A DNA stretch of 64,000 nt from Phanerodontia chrysosporium (taxonomy: Eukaryota > Basidiomycota > Agaricomycetes > Polyporales > Phanerochaetaceae): contig MJGA01000044.1 in the NCBI GenBank assembly GCA_001910725.1, forward strand, positions 78,485 to 142,484. The letters run 5' to 3'. The notes beneath the pieces were generated by a model. The model made no database searches. It had not been told where the DNA came from and saw only the letters and a program-made list of their open reading frames with translations. The translations under genes were made by a program, and so were the position numbers. Positions 31,722 to 41,940 of this stretch are shown piece by piece (positions within the stretch are counted from its first letter, which is position 1; every line of letters starts with the position of its first letter).

Positions 31722-32253
31722 TGTCAAAGTAAACCCCGCTACTTACCTTAGTAGCTTAGTTGGGGGAACTTGACTGCGAGTGGGTGCGAGTGAAGTAGTT
31801 GGTAGACGAGGTAGATGATGCTGGGGACTTAAGCCCAGCAGAGCCCGGTATATATACATGAAGGGGAGGACCCCTGGTACTACCCGAGACCCCTGATACT
31901 GCCCATCACATGCACGATGGCGTGATGATGGTGCGATACTTGCCAAGACACTCCGGGCTCGGTGAAGTCTAAAGCCGAGTACCGGATGTGTCCGGAACCT
32001 TCTACGCTATTCTAGAATACACTACCCGGACCCTGGGTCCGGCTACCTACTATACCCTTGTACCGGAGCGTCTACATCATAGATAAGATAAAGATAAGAT
32101 CCTCACATGACTCTGAGTCCATTTCCAGCACGTGACCAACACGTGACCGCGTTCTGATGCGTGCCTGTCCTAACCCTAGTCCATAACCCTAACCCCTGGC
32201 GCCTACTGGGCGCTTACAAGAATAAAACCGTAGGGAATTAGAAAACTGTGACA
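31722..32253 (-). repeat. 5' LTR of element C
   Basis: 532 bp, apparently identical to 15918-16449, followed by the TSD GATGC. It has a TATATATA box at 31849-31856 read on the minus strand. Confidence 0.95.
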
Positions 32254-33498
32254 GATGCCTGCTGCTTTGAACTTCGGTAGGTGTGCTATTACATCTGAGA
32301 CCATGGCTGTGGTTATAGTCGGCATTGTGAAGAGCGGTGGCGGTAACTCAGCTGGGATTGGGATCTCCTCGTCATCGTCCTGTGATGGGAAGAAGGCGGC
32401 GTGTAGGAGCTCGCTCTTCTCGATGTTCGTGTTGACCAGTTCTGGAGCCCCGTTCGGCATTGGTCGCTGCAGTGGAGGGATGCGGGTGCGGCTACCGTCC
32501 GAGGCACCTCCCTTGATGTATTTTGAGAAGTTCCAGATTGTCGACTCGTCTACGCCTTCCAAATAGGCCTCCCAGTGTTCGCGTTTCGCCTGTTGTATGT
32601 GATCGCCGTATCAGTTCCGTGCTGTACGGTACTCTTGGTGTGCCGGGTGATTCGCATCGCTGCGGTTGCGGTACGAGTGTCTTTCCAGCCGTTGGACAAG
32701 CTTGCGCTCGTTTGAGAGTTCTTTTGACCACCAGTGCTTCGTGAATGGTGTCTTGGTCTGTTTGGGGACGACTAGCGCTCGGACTGCATAGAGTACGTTG
32801 ATGACGGTGTCGACTGTGGCTTCGAGCTCTTCTTTCGATGTAATCGGACCTGTTGGCAGTGCGCACTCCTCAAGCTCTGTTTGTAAAGCAGTATAGAACG
32901 TACCCGGGTCTGTTCCTCGCCAATTCCATCGGGCTCGTTCTAGGTTCGGCGGTGGGAGATCCAGTGTGAGGACCGTCAGGATAGGGTAGTGGTCGCATTT
33001 CGGCGGGCGCTTTTCGGGGAGGGTGGTGCAGGATATGAAAGAGTCTGCTAGTTGGTCTGAGGCAAAGACGTTGTCTGGGCGTGTGTGATTTCCGCTCCCG
33101 TGGGCTCGTAGGGTGGGGATATCTGCTGGGAGGAGTTGGAACAGTCCGTGTTCAGTCATCAAGTCTATGATCGGCTGTGCGGCATCGAGGAAAGGTCGGG
33201 TGAGTAGATGTGTGTTGCGGGCGAGCTCCCAGAACGGGTGGTGGCGGTTGAAGTCCCCCGCGACGAAGAGAGACAGTTCAGGTTCGTGATGTTTGTCTGC
33301 GTGACGTAGGTCGTGCTGTCGTTGAAGGTGTGTGATGTGGGTGCGGAGGGTGTGGATGGTGCGATCATGATGTTGGTCGTTGTAGACGTTGTAGATGAAG
33401 AGGGGACCTCGCGGGTTAGGGTTTGGGGGGCGCGAGACGCGAGCGTAGCGAGCGGCGAGCGCGGAATGCTTCACAGGAAAACCGAAGGCAGCCGACAC
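32254..33498 (-). pseudogene. LINE ORF2, 5' part: endonuclease domain, one premature stop
   Basis: Encodes the C-terminal part of an APE-type endonuclease: GPLFIYNVYND, VAGDFNRHHPFWE (the catalytic GDFN motif), HTRPDNVFAS and the KCDHYPILTVL histidine segment. A linker to RT follows (RWNWRGTDP, KHWWSKELSNER). One TGA (32611-32613) interrupts the frame after YRTARN; the frame resumes as YGDHIQQAKREHWEAYLEG up to the element C junction. The N-terminal half of the endonuclease is missing, so the copy is 5'-truncated. The endonuclease nicks target DNA in intact LINEs. Confidence 0.85.
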
Positions 33499-33546
33499 TG
33501 ATGTGTCGCGCTGAGCTTTCGTCGTGAAGACTCATCAGCGGTTTCC
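33476..33546 (-). ncRNA. hammerhead ribozyme-like motif (type I topology)
   Basis: Read on the minus strand. Stem I 5' side is GGAAACCG (33546-33539), then the core CUGAUGA (33538-33532). Stem II is GUC/GAC with a UUCAC loop, then GAAA (33520-33517). Stem III is a long hairpin ending in CGACAC-AUCA-GUGUCG. Then comes CUU as the NUH site (cleavage predicted between 33485 and 33484) and the stem I 3' side CGGUUUUCC (33484-33476). Stem I pairs over 8 bp with one G-U. All invariant core bases are present. Stem III has one internal mismatch with a bulge near the core. It lies at the 5' edge of the LINE coding part. Activity is not shown. Confidence 0.6.
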
Positions 33547-34160
33547 TACTGGGATATATACCCCTTGCAACCGCCAGGCCCGAAGGGACTGGCGGGCCGA
33601 CGAGAGGCGAAATGTCGCTCGTCGGCTGTAATGCGATTGGTGCGGAGAAAAGTCTCCCCGAGGTCGGGAGCAACGAATCCCCTTAAGGGACTCTTTCTCG
33701 GCAAAAGTACGAAGGTTTTGTATGTACAGATCATGCGGAAGGGGCCAACAACACCCCAACGAGCAGCGGACTACCGAAAAGTCACCTTTCGAAGTCTCGA
33801 GATCTCGATCTGATTGGATCAATGCCACAAAGTGCCCGGACGAAGTCCGGCACGCAGCCACCCCGGCGAAAGTCTCCCGAACCTAGCGGAGTCAGTTCGG
33901 AGCCGACCCGGATTCGGGCCGGTTATTAACATGCGCATCGAATCCAGAGTTAACCGCAGCCCTGGGCCGAAGATCACATGATCACAAACGCTATTAGCAG
34001 CCACGAGACGAACACGTGGGACACGTGCGCGGCCATCACGGCGATCACCGAAGCGTCCACGCCACGAAGGCGGGCGCTCACTGCATCCATTAAATAATGA
34101 CGCTGTACAACAAAATACTCTATAACTGCTGGCTGTACCGTTCAACGGGTACAACTCCGC
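33547..34160. other. hairpin-rich noncoding sequence beside the ribozyme motif
   Basis: Several strong hairpins: CCGCCAG/CTGGCGG (about 33571-33596), CGACGAG/CTCGTCG (about 33598-33624), and CCGGAC-GAA-GTCCGG (33836-33850). No ORF of note. It could be a LINE 5' untranslated region or a separate structured element. Confidence 0.45.
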
Positions 34161-34439
34161 TCCAGGGGGTTTAGGCCTGTGAGGGAGACGCTAATGAATA
34201 CTTAGGCTTAGGGCTTAGGTTAGGGGTTTTGGGTTTGAACCAAAGTGTATGCCGCTAAGTAAATATCCTCTGACCATTACGGCCAGCAGTTATCGAATCG
34301 CATTATATGGGAAAATCGACTGTGGGTTCAGGGTTCTAGGTGGGTTATAGGTTGGACCACTTTTTGGTAGTGGGGTTTTGGGGGTACATAACTGGAACTG
34401 GCGCGGGAAAGGGGTACAATTTGGGGGTACCCAAGAATC

Positions 34440-34870
34440 AAGGGTGAACCCAGGGCAAGGTACATAGGAGGTACAAGTAAGGTACAATAAGGGTACAATA
34501 AGGGTACAATAAGGGTACATGAAGAGTACAAGTAAGGTATAGGTAAGGTACAAAGGGGTACAAGGAAGGTATAGGTAAGGTTCAAGGGGGTACTAGAAGG
34601 GTAACAAGAGGGTACAAGGGGGTACTAGAAGGGTAACAAGAGGGTACAAGGGGGTACTAGAAGGGTAACAAGAGGGTACAAGAGGGTACTAGAAGGGTAA
34701 CAAGAGGGTACAAGGGGGTACTAAAAAGGTAACAAGAGGGTACAAGGGGGTACTAGAAGGGTAACAAGAGGGTACAAGAGGGTACTAGAAGGGTAACAAG
34801 AGGGTACAAGGGGGTACTAGAAGGGTAACAAGAGGGTACAAGAGGATACCAGCAGGGTAACAAGAGGGTA
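34440..34870. repeat. minisatellite, 32-bp unit
   Basis: About 8-9 units of a 32-bp Gly/Thr-codon-like repeat built from GGGTACTAGAAGGGTAAC and AAGAGGGTACAAGG, preceded by shorter GGGTACAATAA units from about 34440. No gene. Confidence 0.85.
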
Positions 34871-34949
34871 TGGATAGGGTCCAGGTAAGGCTCCAAGAGT
34901 TCGCGGAAGGTATAAGGGGTTTGGATAGTGTTAAATATACATGACCTCC

Positions 34950-35105
34950 CCGCGCGTGTTTCGAAACACGCGCGGAGAGTACAGCGTATCCTGTGGTGTT
35001 GGTTGGTAGAGGGTACAAAGAGGGTACAAAGAGGTCCAAGGTCTTGAAAAGGACACTACGCTACACGTCATCTCGATCCGCGCGTGTTTCGAAACACGCG
35101 CGGAT
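34950..35105. repeat. two perfect 26-bp palindromes upstream of the ParB-like gene
   Basis: At 34950-34975 and 35078-35103: CCGCGCGTGTTTC followed by its exact reverse complement. The second extends to 30 bp (35076-35105). Confidence 0.9.
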
Positions 35106-35372
35106 GGGCGCCTTGTTTGATATGATCCGATTTGGATGTCCGACAAGCCCCATATCTGGGCATACAAATTATTAATATTATATTCTCATCAATTGATACA
35201 TCCAAAACGGGACATATGCCATCGATCGATGGATCAAGGCTCCCTCGTCGATGTCGCCTCTCGCTCTCTACCTTCACCAACACACCAGCAGACCCTAAAT
35301 ATACTGTTTGTGAGTGCAGTGCAAATTGATCTTACTACTAAGTTACTCACTGTGATGTTAGTTTGCTTAGAA

Positions 35373-38300
35373 ATGGCCCCCAAACAGTCAGCTAAAAGCT
35401 CTGTTTTGAAAAAGGCGATCAAGCTGGCCAAGGCCAACCCTGCCAGTGATCCCAAGGCGCTGCTCACTTCGCTTGCCAAACAGGGGACTGCAAAGTCCTC
35501 GGATGCGAATGCTAAGGCGTCTGGGAGCCAGCACACTGCGCAGGCGGACGCTGCGGACCCAGAGATTGCTGTTCTGAGCGAGGAGAGCGAGAAGAGCGAA
35601 GGAGAGGAGGATGCAGAGCAGGCCTCAAAGGGAAAGGGGAAGGAGAAGGCAACGGACGAGGATGTTTGGGTAGACGAAGTCCTCACTCCCGAGGAACAAT
35701 ACGTACGTGCTACATTGAACTAAAGCAGCGAGGTATATTAAATATAGATCGTATTCAGTCGAAGGAGCTCATGGAGGTCATGAACGAGCTATCCAAGCTC
35801 CCCGAGGACAAGAACATCGTCGACCCGCACGTCATTGTGAAGATGCGGGTGAACATTCACGCGGCGTTCCTCGGATACGCTCGCGTTAACTGGATCGCAC
35901 CTGAGTCAGTCCGCGCCGAGTTCGGCATGTGGGTCAGGCGTTTGGTTCACAGAGTCGGTGTCTCGAACCTGGTGAGGAAGTTCGATGAGGAAGAGATTCG
36001 ACGCGTCGACTTGGAGACGATGTTCAAGATCCCGCTGAGCCCGGCGACGGACCTCAAACCGGACGCGGGCGAGCGACTCCAGCGGTGCGCGAGCTTCGCA
36101 GCACTGCAGAAGCTCGACATCGTCAAGGCGTCGGAAGAAGACTGGCCTACTCTGGACTCGCTGCTGAAGGACGGAACGAAGTACGTTGCTGTCTCTGGTG
36201 GACAGCATCGTCTCGCCGCGCTTCGGGAGTACATGAAGATTCTGAACGTTCGGCTCGTTCAAGGCGCGGCTCAGATTCATGCGTTGCGCGCAGAGGCCGA
36301 GCGGCTGAAGCCGCTGGTCGAGAAGGAGAAACTCGACGGCCCGCAGGATACCAGCACCCTCCTGTACGCTCGTGAGTACAAAGTCGTGCTTGACGACTTG
36401 GAGAGGGTGACTGCGCAGACGCGGAAGTGGGCACAGATCCAGAAGGCAAGCGGATGGTGGCTCGTCGCGATTTACGACTTTGGTGAGTGGCGAATTACTG
36501 GTAAATGCTATCAACGAAGCTGACGGACGAGTTACGACTTGACAGACAAGCTGACCTCGGACGATCTCTACGAGATGGCGAGGAACTTCCGGGAGATGGT
36601 GCGCGGAGAGACTCCTGAGGAGTTTCTAGAGATGATCCTGGGGCTCCTCGGCATCGAACTGGATAAGCTCCTCTACGGCGACGAGAAGAACGACGCGAGC
36701 AAGCTGGTGAGTATCGCGGTGAAGAATCTGGCAACGACGGCGACCTCGATGAAGGACGCGAACGCACCTCCGGCGGAAGCTGAGAAACTCAGCATGGACG
36801 CCGAGGAGGCAGACGCGAATGCGGGTGGCGCAAACGAGGACGCATCTGCGCCCGAGACCTCGACGAAGCAGACGAAGGCGGCCGCAAAGGCCGCTGCTCA
36901 GGCTGCGAAGACTGCAGCAAAGGCCGCGAAGGCCGCGAAGGCCGGCAAGGCTGCGAAGGGCGCGAAGAAGGACACGACTGAGATTGTCGACGCCGCGACA
37001 GCCATGGCCGAGGTTGCGAAGCAGCAACTGGGTCAGCCGCGAAAATCGGCGGCGGTGACTGCGCTGCTTCGCTCGGCGCATTCGCTCAGCCTGTTGGTTC
37101 GCATCGCACATGCGAAGGACGGGCTGGCGAAGCACGCGATCTGGAAGGTGAACTTGTTGCAGAAGCATTTGCTGGACGTGTACGGTGCGGTAAGTTCGCT
37201 CGCGCTCGCGCGAGGCTTGGCTTGACGTGCATGGGGCGTTGCTGATTTCTTTGGAACACAGCTTGCGTCGACGATCGTGGGGACGCTCTGGGTGCATTTC
37301 GATGCGATGGGGCGGGTCGTCAAGGACTGCCCTGACATCAGCACTCTGGACAACAGCATCGGCAACTGGACCCAGCAGGGTGCTTCGGAAGTCCCTGAAG
37401 TGGTCGCGCAGTCGAAGAAAAGCTGGCGCGGAATGTACAAGCTCATGCTGGGGAACAAGACGGAACGCCCTTCGTACGAAATACTCCCTGACATCATGGC
37501 CTTGGCGGACGAGGCGTACATGCATGCTTTCAAGACCGACAAGAAGCGCGTCGAGCTGGCGGACGTCGCGTTGTTGCTGACGAACAAGACTCTGCGCAAC
37601 AACGACGATCAGGCCCTCGTCCAGCATGCCCTGGAGATGTACCTGACGAAGCTGCGCGAGCTCGTCTCTGCGAAGTGCGAGAGCGTGAAGGCGGACGACA
37701 GTGCGTCGCAGCACTCGAAGGATCTCTGGGCGCAGGTCGAGGCGAAAGCCGTCGTCTTTGTGCTCTCTGGGCAGCAATGCCACGAGAACTTTGGGCCGAT
37801 GCCGCTTTCCAGCCTCACGTTCGTCATGGACACGTTCCGTCGCTTGGAGTTTTGCAAGGACGCTTTATCTGAGGTGAGTACGACATTATTTTTCTTCGTG
37901 TAGAGTTTGGGTGCGATTCCCCGCGCGTGTTTCGAAACACGCGCGGGAGATTATGCAGTTTCGAGGCACCGTTCAAAAACGGCCATTCATCCGCGCGTGT
38001 TTCGAAACATGCGCGGATGAGCACGCCGTTTTGGACCCAAGGCTTCGTTCTTGTCGTTCGAGCCCACTAGGGCGAGAATGGGGTGGTTCCCCGCGCGTGT
38101 TTCGAAACACGCGCGGTGACTTGGCCGATTTACGTGCATGGTCCCCTTTCGAGCGTGTATGTCAGTTTTAAAGCGATTAACTGACACAACCATATTTGCA
38201 GATTCTTCCCTTCTTTGACCGCTCGATACCCTACATCATCACGAAGAACTTCTCCCCGTACATCGCACGCGACTTCTCCGAGGGCGTCATTGCCGCCTTT

Positions 38301-41300
38301 CGCAACCCGAACTCAAATATCGTCCCTAAATATGTCGACAAGGCAGTGGAAGCGGTGCGTCATATCATTGCTAAGACTATCCGTCGTAGATACACCGTAC
38401 TTACGCCTCGGTATAGCTGATGTGGATGCTGTACAACGAGGGCCCGCGAACCATCTACTTCATCGAGGACAAGATCAAGACCCTTGTCCCGCCTCGCCTC
38501 CTCGCCAAGGCAGAACAGGGCGCAGTCCTGTCAGATGCCTGGTTCAACAGCAACGTCCAGGATATTGACACAGCCCGCACCGATTACAACGCCCGCCGCA
38601 CCAACCGCACGAACAACCGTACGCTCACGAGCCTGAACGAGCAGCTGAACAAGTTGCCGCGAAGTGGCCGTACTGCTGTCACCCAGCAGAGCGTAAAAGC
38701 AGAGACGGCAAAGGGCGGCAAGGGCAAGGGCAAGGGCAAAGCAGCGAACACCACCACCACGACGGCCAAGGGCAAAGGCAAAGGCAAGGCCAAGGCCAAG
38801 GGCAAGGCCAGCAAAGCGACCGCAGAGGAAGCTTCCGACAACGCCGCCTACGTCCCCCCCACCACCACCACCGAGCCTAGCGTCCAGACTGTTGAGTCTG
38901 CGATGACCTTCGTCGACATCGCGCCTTACCAGGACTGGCTGAACTCTGACACCTTCGACCTCCTCGAGGCCCTGACATCGTACAACACCGAGCGCGAAGC
39001 TCTCCAGAACATCGTGAAGCTTTGGATCAAGGACCCCGAGAAGAAGTGGAGTGCACGCCACCAGGCTGTCACGTCAAGCCGGTCGGACGCAGGCCGATGG
39101 ACACTGCGGTCCCACTACCTTTGGCCTGCGTTCACTGCGAACAGCATGAACGAGCAGATCAGCACATTGTTCCTCGCCATGATTTTCGAGAGCACGCACA
39201 GCAAAGTGGTGCTCCCGAAAATCATGGATGATGAGCACATGCTGCAGCTTCGCGCTTCGATCGAGGCCGCGCTCGACCCTTACTCCCAGCCTGCCCTCGT
39301 CGCCACCACGAAGTCCGTCCGGATGTTCATCTGGCCGGACGGCGCGCGGTCGGCAGAATCCATCGAGAAGAAGCGCGAGGCTGCCTTACGCGCACGGCGT
39401 GAGCGAGCAGCCGCGAGAGCTGCACGGAATACGCGCCTGAAGGGCAAGAAGAAGGCTAACGACTCTGGCGACGTCGAGGACCAGAACGAGGACGAAGACG
39501 GCGCGAAGGGCGAGGGCGACGATGAAGACGAGGAAGAGAACGAAGGCGACGAGGACGAGGAAGAAGACGAGGATGACGAGGATGACGAGGACGACGAGGA
39601 TGACGAGGACGACGAGGACAACGAGGATGACGAGGACGGGGACGAGGACGAGGACGAGGACGACAACAACGAGGACGCGACATCGGCTTCGTCGAGCAGC
39701 GACAGTGGGTCTGAGATCTCCGCGTACACCGACGCGGAGGACGAAATCCCGATGCCGTTGGAGATGCTGCGGGCCCTCATCCTCTACCATCGCGACATTC
39801 GCACCGAGGTCGCCAAAGTCGAGGTAATCTTCCGACGCCTTCTCTCTGTCTCTGGCGTGTACGCTGTACACCCTGTCACCGGCATGATTGTTGTGAAGAC
39901 CATCTCGAAGGCGGTCATTCAGGCACTTCAGGCAGCGTGGACGGTAAGTAAAACATTTAATGGATGCCAGTCAAACTGAAGTATTTTATTCAGGTCATCA
40001 TGGAGAATCTGGAGCGCCAGCGCGAGATCAAGGACAGCCACTTCGACGACTCTGACGCGGACGAGGACGACGACAGTGGCCATAGGAGCAACATGGCCCC
40101 AGGCTATTTCAAGATCAAGGGTGCCACGAACATGTTCCCGGCTCCGCTCTCAGGCCTGCGCATCGTCAACGACGTCGACCCGGCTGACCCGATCGATCTC
40201 AACGCGCTGCGCGAGGTGGAGGGCCCATCTGACCAGATGCTGGCGAAGCTGCTCCTCATTGCGACGCCTGCTTCGACAGCAGGAGGTGCCAGCCTCGAGG
40301 TCCGGCGTAAGCTACGGCAGAGCACGCTGAAGAAGGCCGAGGGTACGAAGCCTTCGGACACGATGGACGTCGACAAGGAGCCTCAGCCTCAGCCCCAGTC
40401 TCAGCCCGCGGAAGACAGGATGGTCGTCGATGACGAGGCGCAAGCGACGGACCGAGCAGGTCCTTCGTCGTCGTCATCTGCGAGAGCGAAGACGACGCCT
40501 TTGTCGAAGCCACGCACTGTCTCCAAGCGTCCGCGCTCCGTGCCCACGTCGCCTGCGAAAGGTGCTGAGACTGCTGCTGCTGGTGCGCCTGCAGGTACGC
40601 GTGCAGGACGCAGCGACTCGGATCTTCGTTCTCCACCACCGAAGAAGCATCGCGCTGCAGACTCCGAGCCCGACTCACCGACGGAAGCCACAGACCAGGT
40701 GATGGCGTTCAGGCTCACGCTTGAAGGGGAAGATGAAGAGAGCAACCTGCAAGAGGCCGGCCCGTCTGTCAGTGGTGAAGAACAGGCAGCTCCGTCCGCG
40801 TCGCAATCGCGCGATGACACGGTCATGAAGGACGCGCAGGCCTTTGACATGGACGTCGACGACGACGACGCGCGCGGCGAAGATGTCAGTACAGAAGCGG
40901 TCCCACCAGTGGGTACACAGGCGACGTACGCAACGAGTGAACACTCGCCGCGTCCATCATGTGAGTATTCTTGATACCAATATTTGCTCGTGGACCGTCT
41001 ATGTCGAAAACATGACCCCTCTCCGCGCGTGTTTCGAAACACGCGCGGAGAGGAGCATCGTTTGGCCACCACGGTTGGTTTCAGCGAGCATGGTCCCAAC
41101 CGTGCGTTTCCCCGCGCGTGTTTCGAAACACGCGCGGAGGATACCATGGTTTCACCATATAGTCGTTTTACATAGGCCACTGTGCCCAGAACGTTGGATA
41201 TCCGCGCGTGTCTCGGATCACGCGCGGAGGGTGACACCACTTCTTGGACAGTTCGGCTTCGACGGCTTCATGCCCCTTCGTTGTCGTTGTCGTCTTCGTG

Positions 41301-41940
41301 CTTGCTCGATCACACACACAATGACTCAACTGACATGTTATATTCAGCTCTGCCTTCGCCGCTCACGACACAGCCCGCGTCCTCGCAAGTTCCTCAGGAC
41401 CAGGAGCGCGAGCGCAGCGCAGACAACGTCTTCGATGACCTCGACGCGCCGCAGCTCAAGTCCGTCGACAAGGGCAAAGGCCGTGTGACCACCTCGCCGA
41501 ATGCTTCACATGGCAGTCCATCCCCATCCCCATCGTCGCCTGCGCCCACACAGAGACAAAGCCCTGTCCCCGATGATGCCCATGCATCCCCCGCACCTCG
41601 CACGACATCTCTCGATGGTGCCGCGGATTCCGCGCAGCCCCTCACACCTCTCGGCAACGTCGACGAGGAGGAGGAGGAGGAGGAGGAGGAGGAGGAGGAG
41701 GAGGAAGTGCCCCAGAAGAAGAGCAAGGGGCCTCGCAAGGGCAAGAAGACGACGAGCAAGCACCCTGGGAAACGTACCGCCATCACCCCGGCTCAGCGCG
41801 TCACTCGCAGCGCTGCTCCACATGGCTCTGTCCCAGACGAGTCCGCTGACGCAGAGGACGATGCCCCTCCATCGCGTGCTCCAATCGTCGTTCGCAACAA
41901 GCCAGAGAAGGGCAAGGCCACTAGGTATGAAGTTCTTTAG
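35373..41940 (+). CDS. 1849-aa nuclear-type protein with ParB/sulfiredoxin-like motif
   Basis: Eight exons: 35373-35702, 35759-36482, 36546-37189, 37262-37873, 38202-38354, 38417-39943, 39994-40960, 41348-41940. All junctions keep the frame and use GT-AG. The start MAPKQSAKSS follows a stop-rich leader. Residues about 1-110 are Lys/Glu-rich and disordered. Exon 2 has a ParB/Srx-like pattern: SNLVRKFDEEEIRRVD, then YVAVSGGQHRLAAL at about 250-264. Exon 3 ends in an Ala/Lys-rich run, exon 6 carries (KG)n and (DED)n tracts, and exons 7-8 are low-complexity with NLS-like KKHR. ParB/Srx-like domains bind nucleotides and act in DNA segregation or nuclease proteins; here the role is unknown. Introns 4 and 7 are long because they contain palindromes. 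Confidence 0.75.
37921..38116. repeat. three palindrome copies inside intron 4 of the ParB-like gene
   Basis: At 37921-37946, 37991-38016 (one mismatch) and 38091-38116, all within the 328-nt intron 37874-38201. Same 26-bp palindrome as at 34950. Confidence 0.9.
41018..41227. repeat. three palindrome copies inside intron 7 of the ParB-like gene
   Basis: At 41018-41053 (36 bp perfect), 41112-41137 and 41202-41227 (arms intact, centre changed), all within the 387-nt intron 40961-41347. Confidence 0.9.

Larger units (their letters stand above)
15918..32253 (-). mobile_element. Ty3/gypsy retrotransposon C with dUTPase, split by element B
   Basis: Full-length minus-strand element: LTRs of 532 bp at 31722-32253 (5') and 15918-16449 (3'), flanked by the TSD GATGC (15913-15917 and 32254-32258). 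Without the nested element B it is about 8.6 kb. Order: LTR, self-priming PBS, long leader, extra ORF, gag, pol (protease, RT, RNase H, integrase, chromodomain, dUTPase), LTR. I saw no difference between the two LTRs, so insertion was recent. It sits in the LINE reading frame. Its only visible coding lesion apart from the nested insertion is a one-base frame change in gag. Confidence 0.95.
12858..33498 (-). mobile_element. LINE (Tad1/I-like non-LTR retrotransposon), split by element C
   Basis: A minus-strand LINE whose poly-A tail is the T39 run at 12858-12896. The two LINE parts (12858-15917 and 32254-33498) are separated only by element C and its 5-bp TSD GATGC. Removing the insert joins the reading frame exactly (FKAAGI then DDLPNAPY). 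The order is endonuclease, RT, RNase H, Cys/His zinc finger. The endonuclease lacks its N-terminal part and one in-frame TGA is present at 32611-32613, so this copy is probably 5'-truncated and inactive. The 5' boundary is uncertain and no TSD was found. Confidence 0.85.

Noticed and set aside
34195..34240. TTAGG-like words suggesting an interstitial telomere
   Set aside because: Only a few degenerate units, no regular TTAGGG array, and the surrounding GGGTAC minisatellite has similar composition.
39520..39680. Long GAC/GAG run as a possible microsatellite expansion unrelated to coding
   Set aside because: It is in frame and encodes the acidic tract of exon 6; imperfect codon use shows it is coding.
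41182..41347. Upstream extension of the last ParB-like gene exon as an independent ORF start
   Set aside because: The segment is intron 7 with palindromes; the GTGAGT donor at 40961 and TTCAG acceptor at 41347 join the exons in frame.
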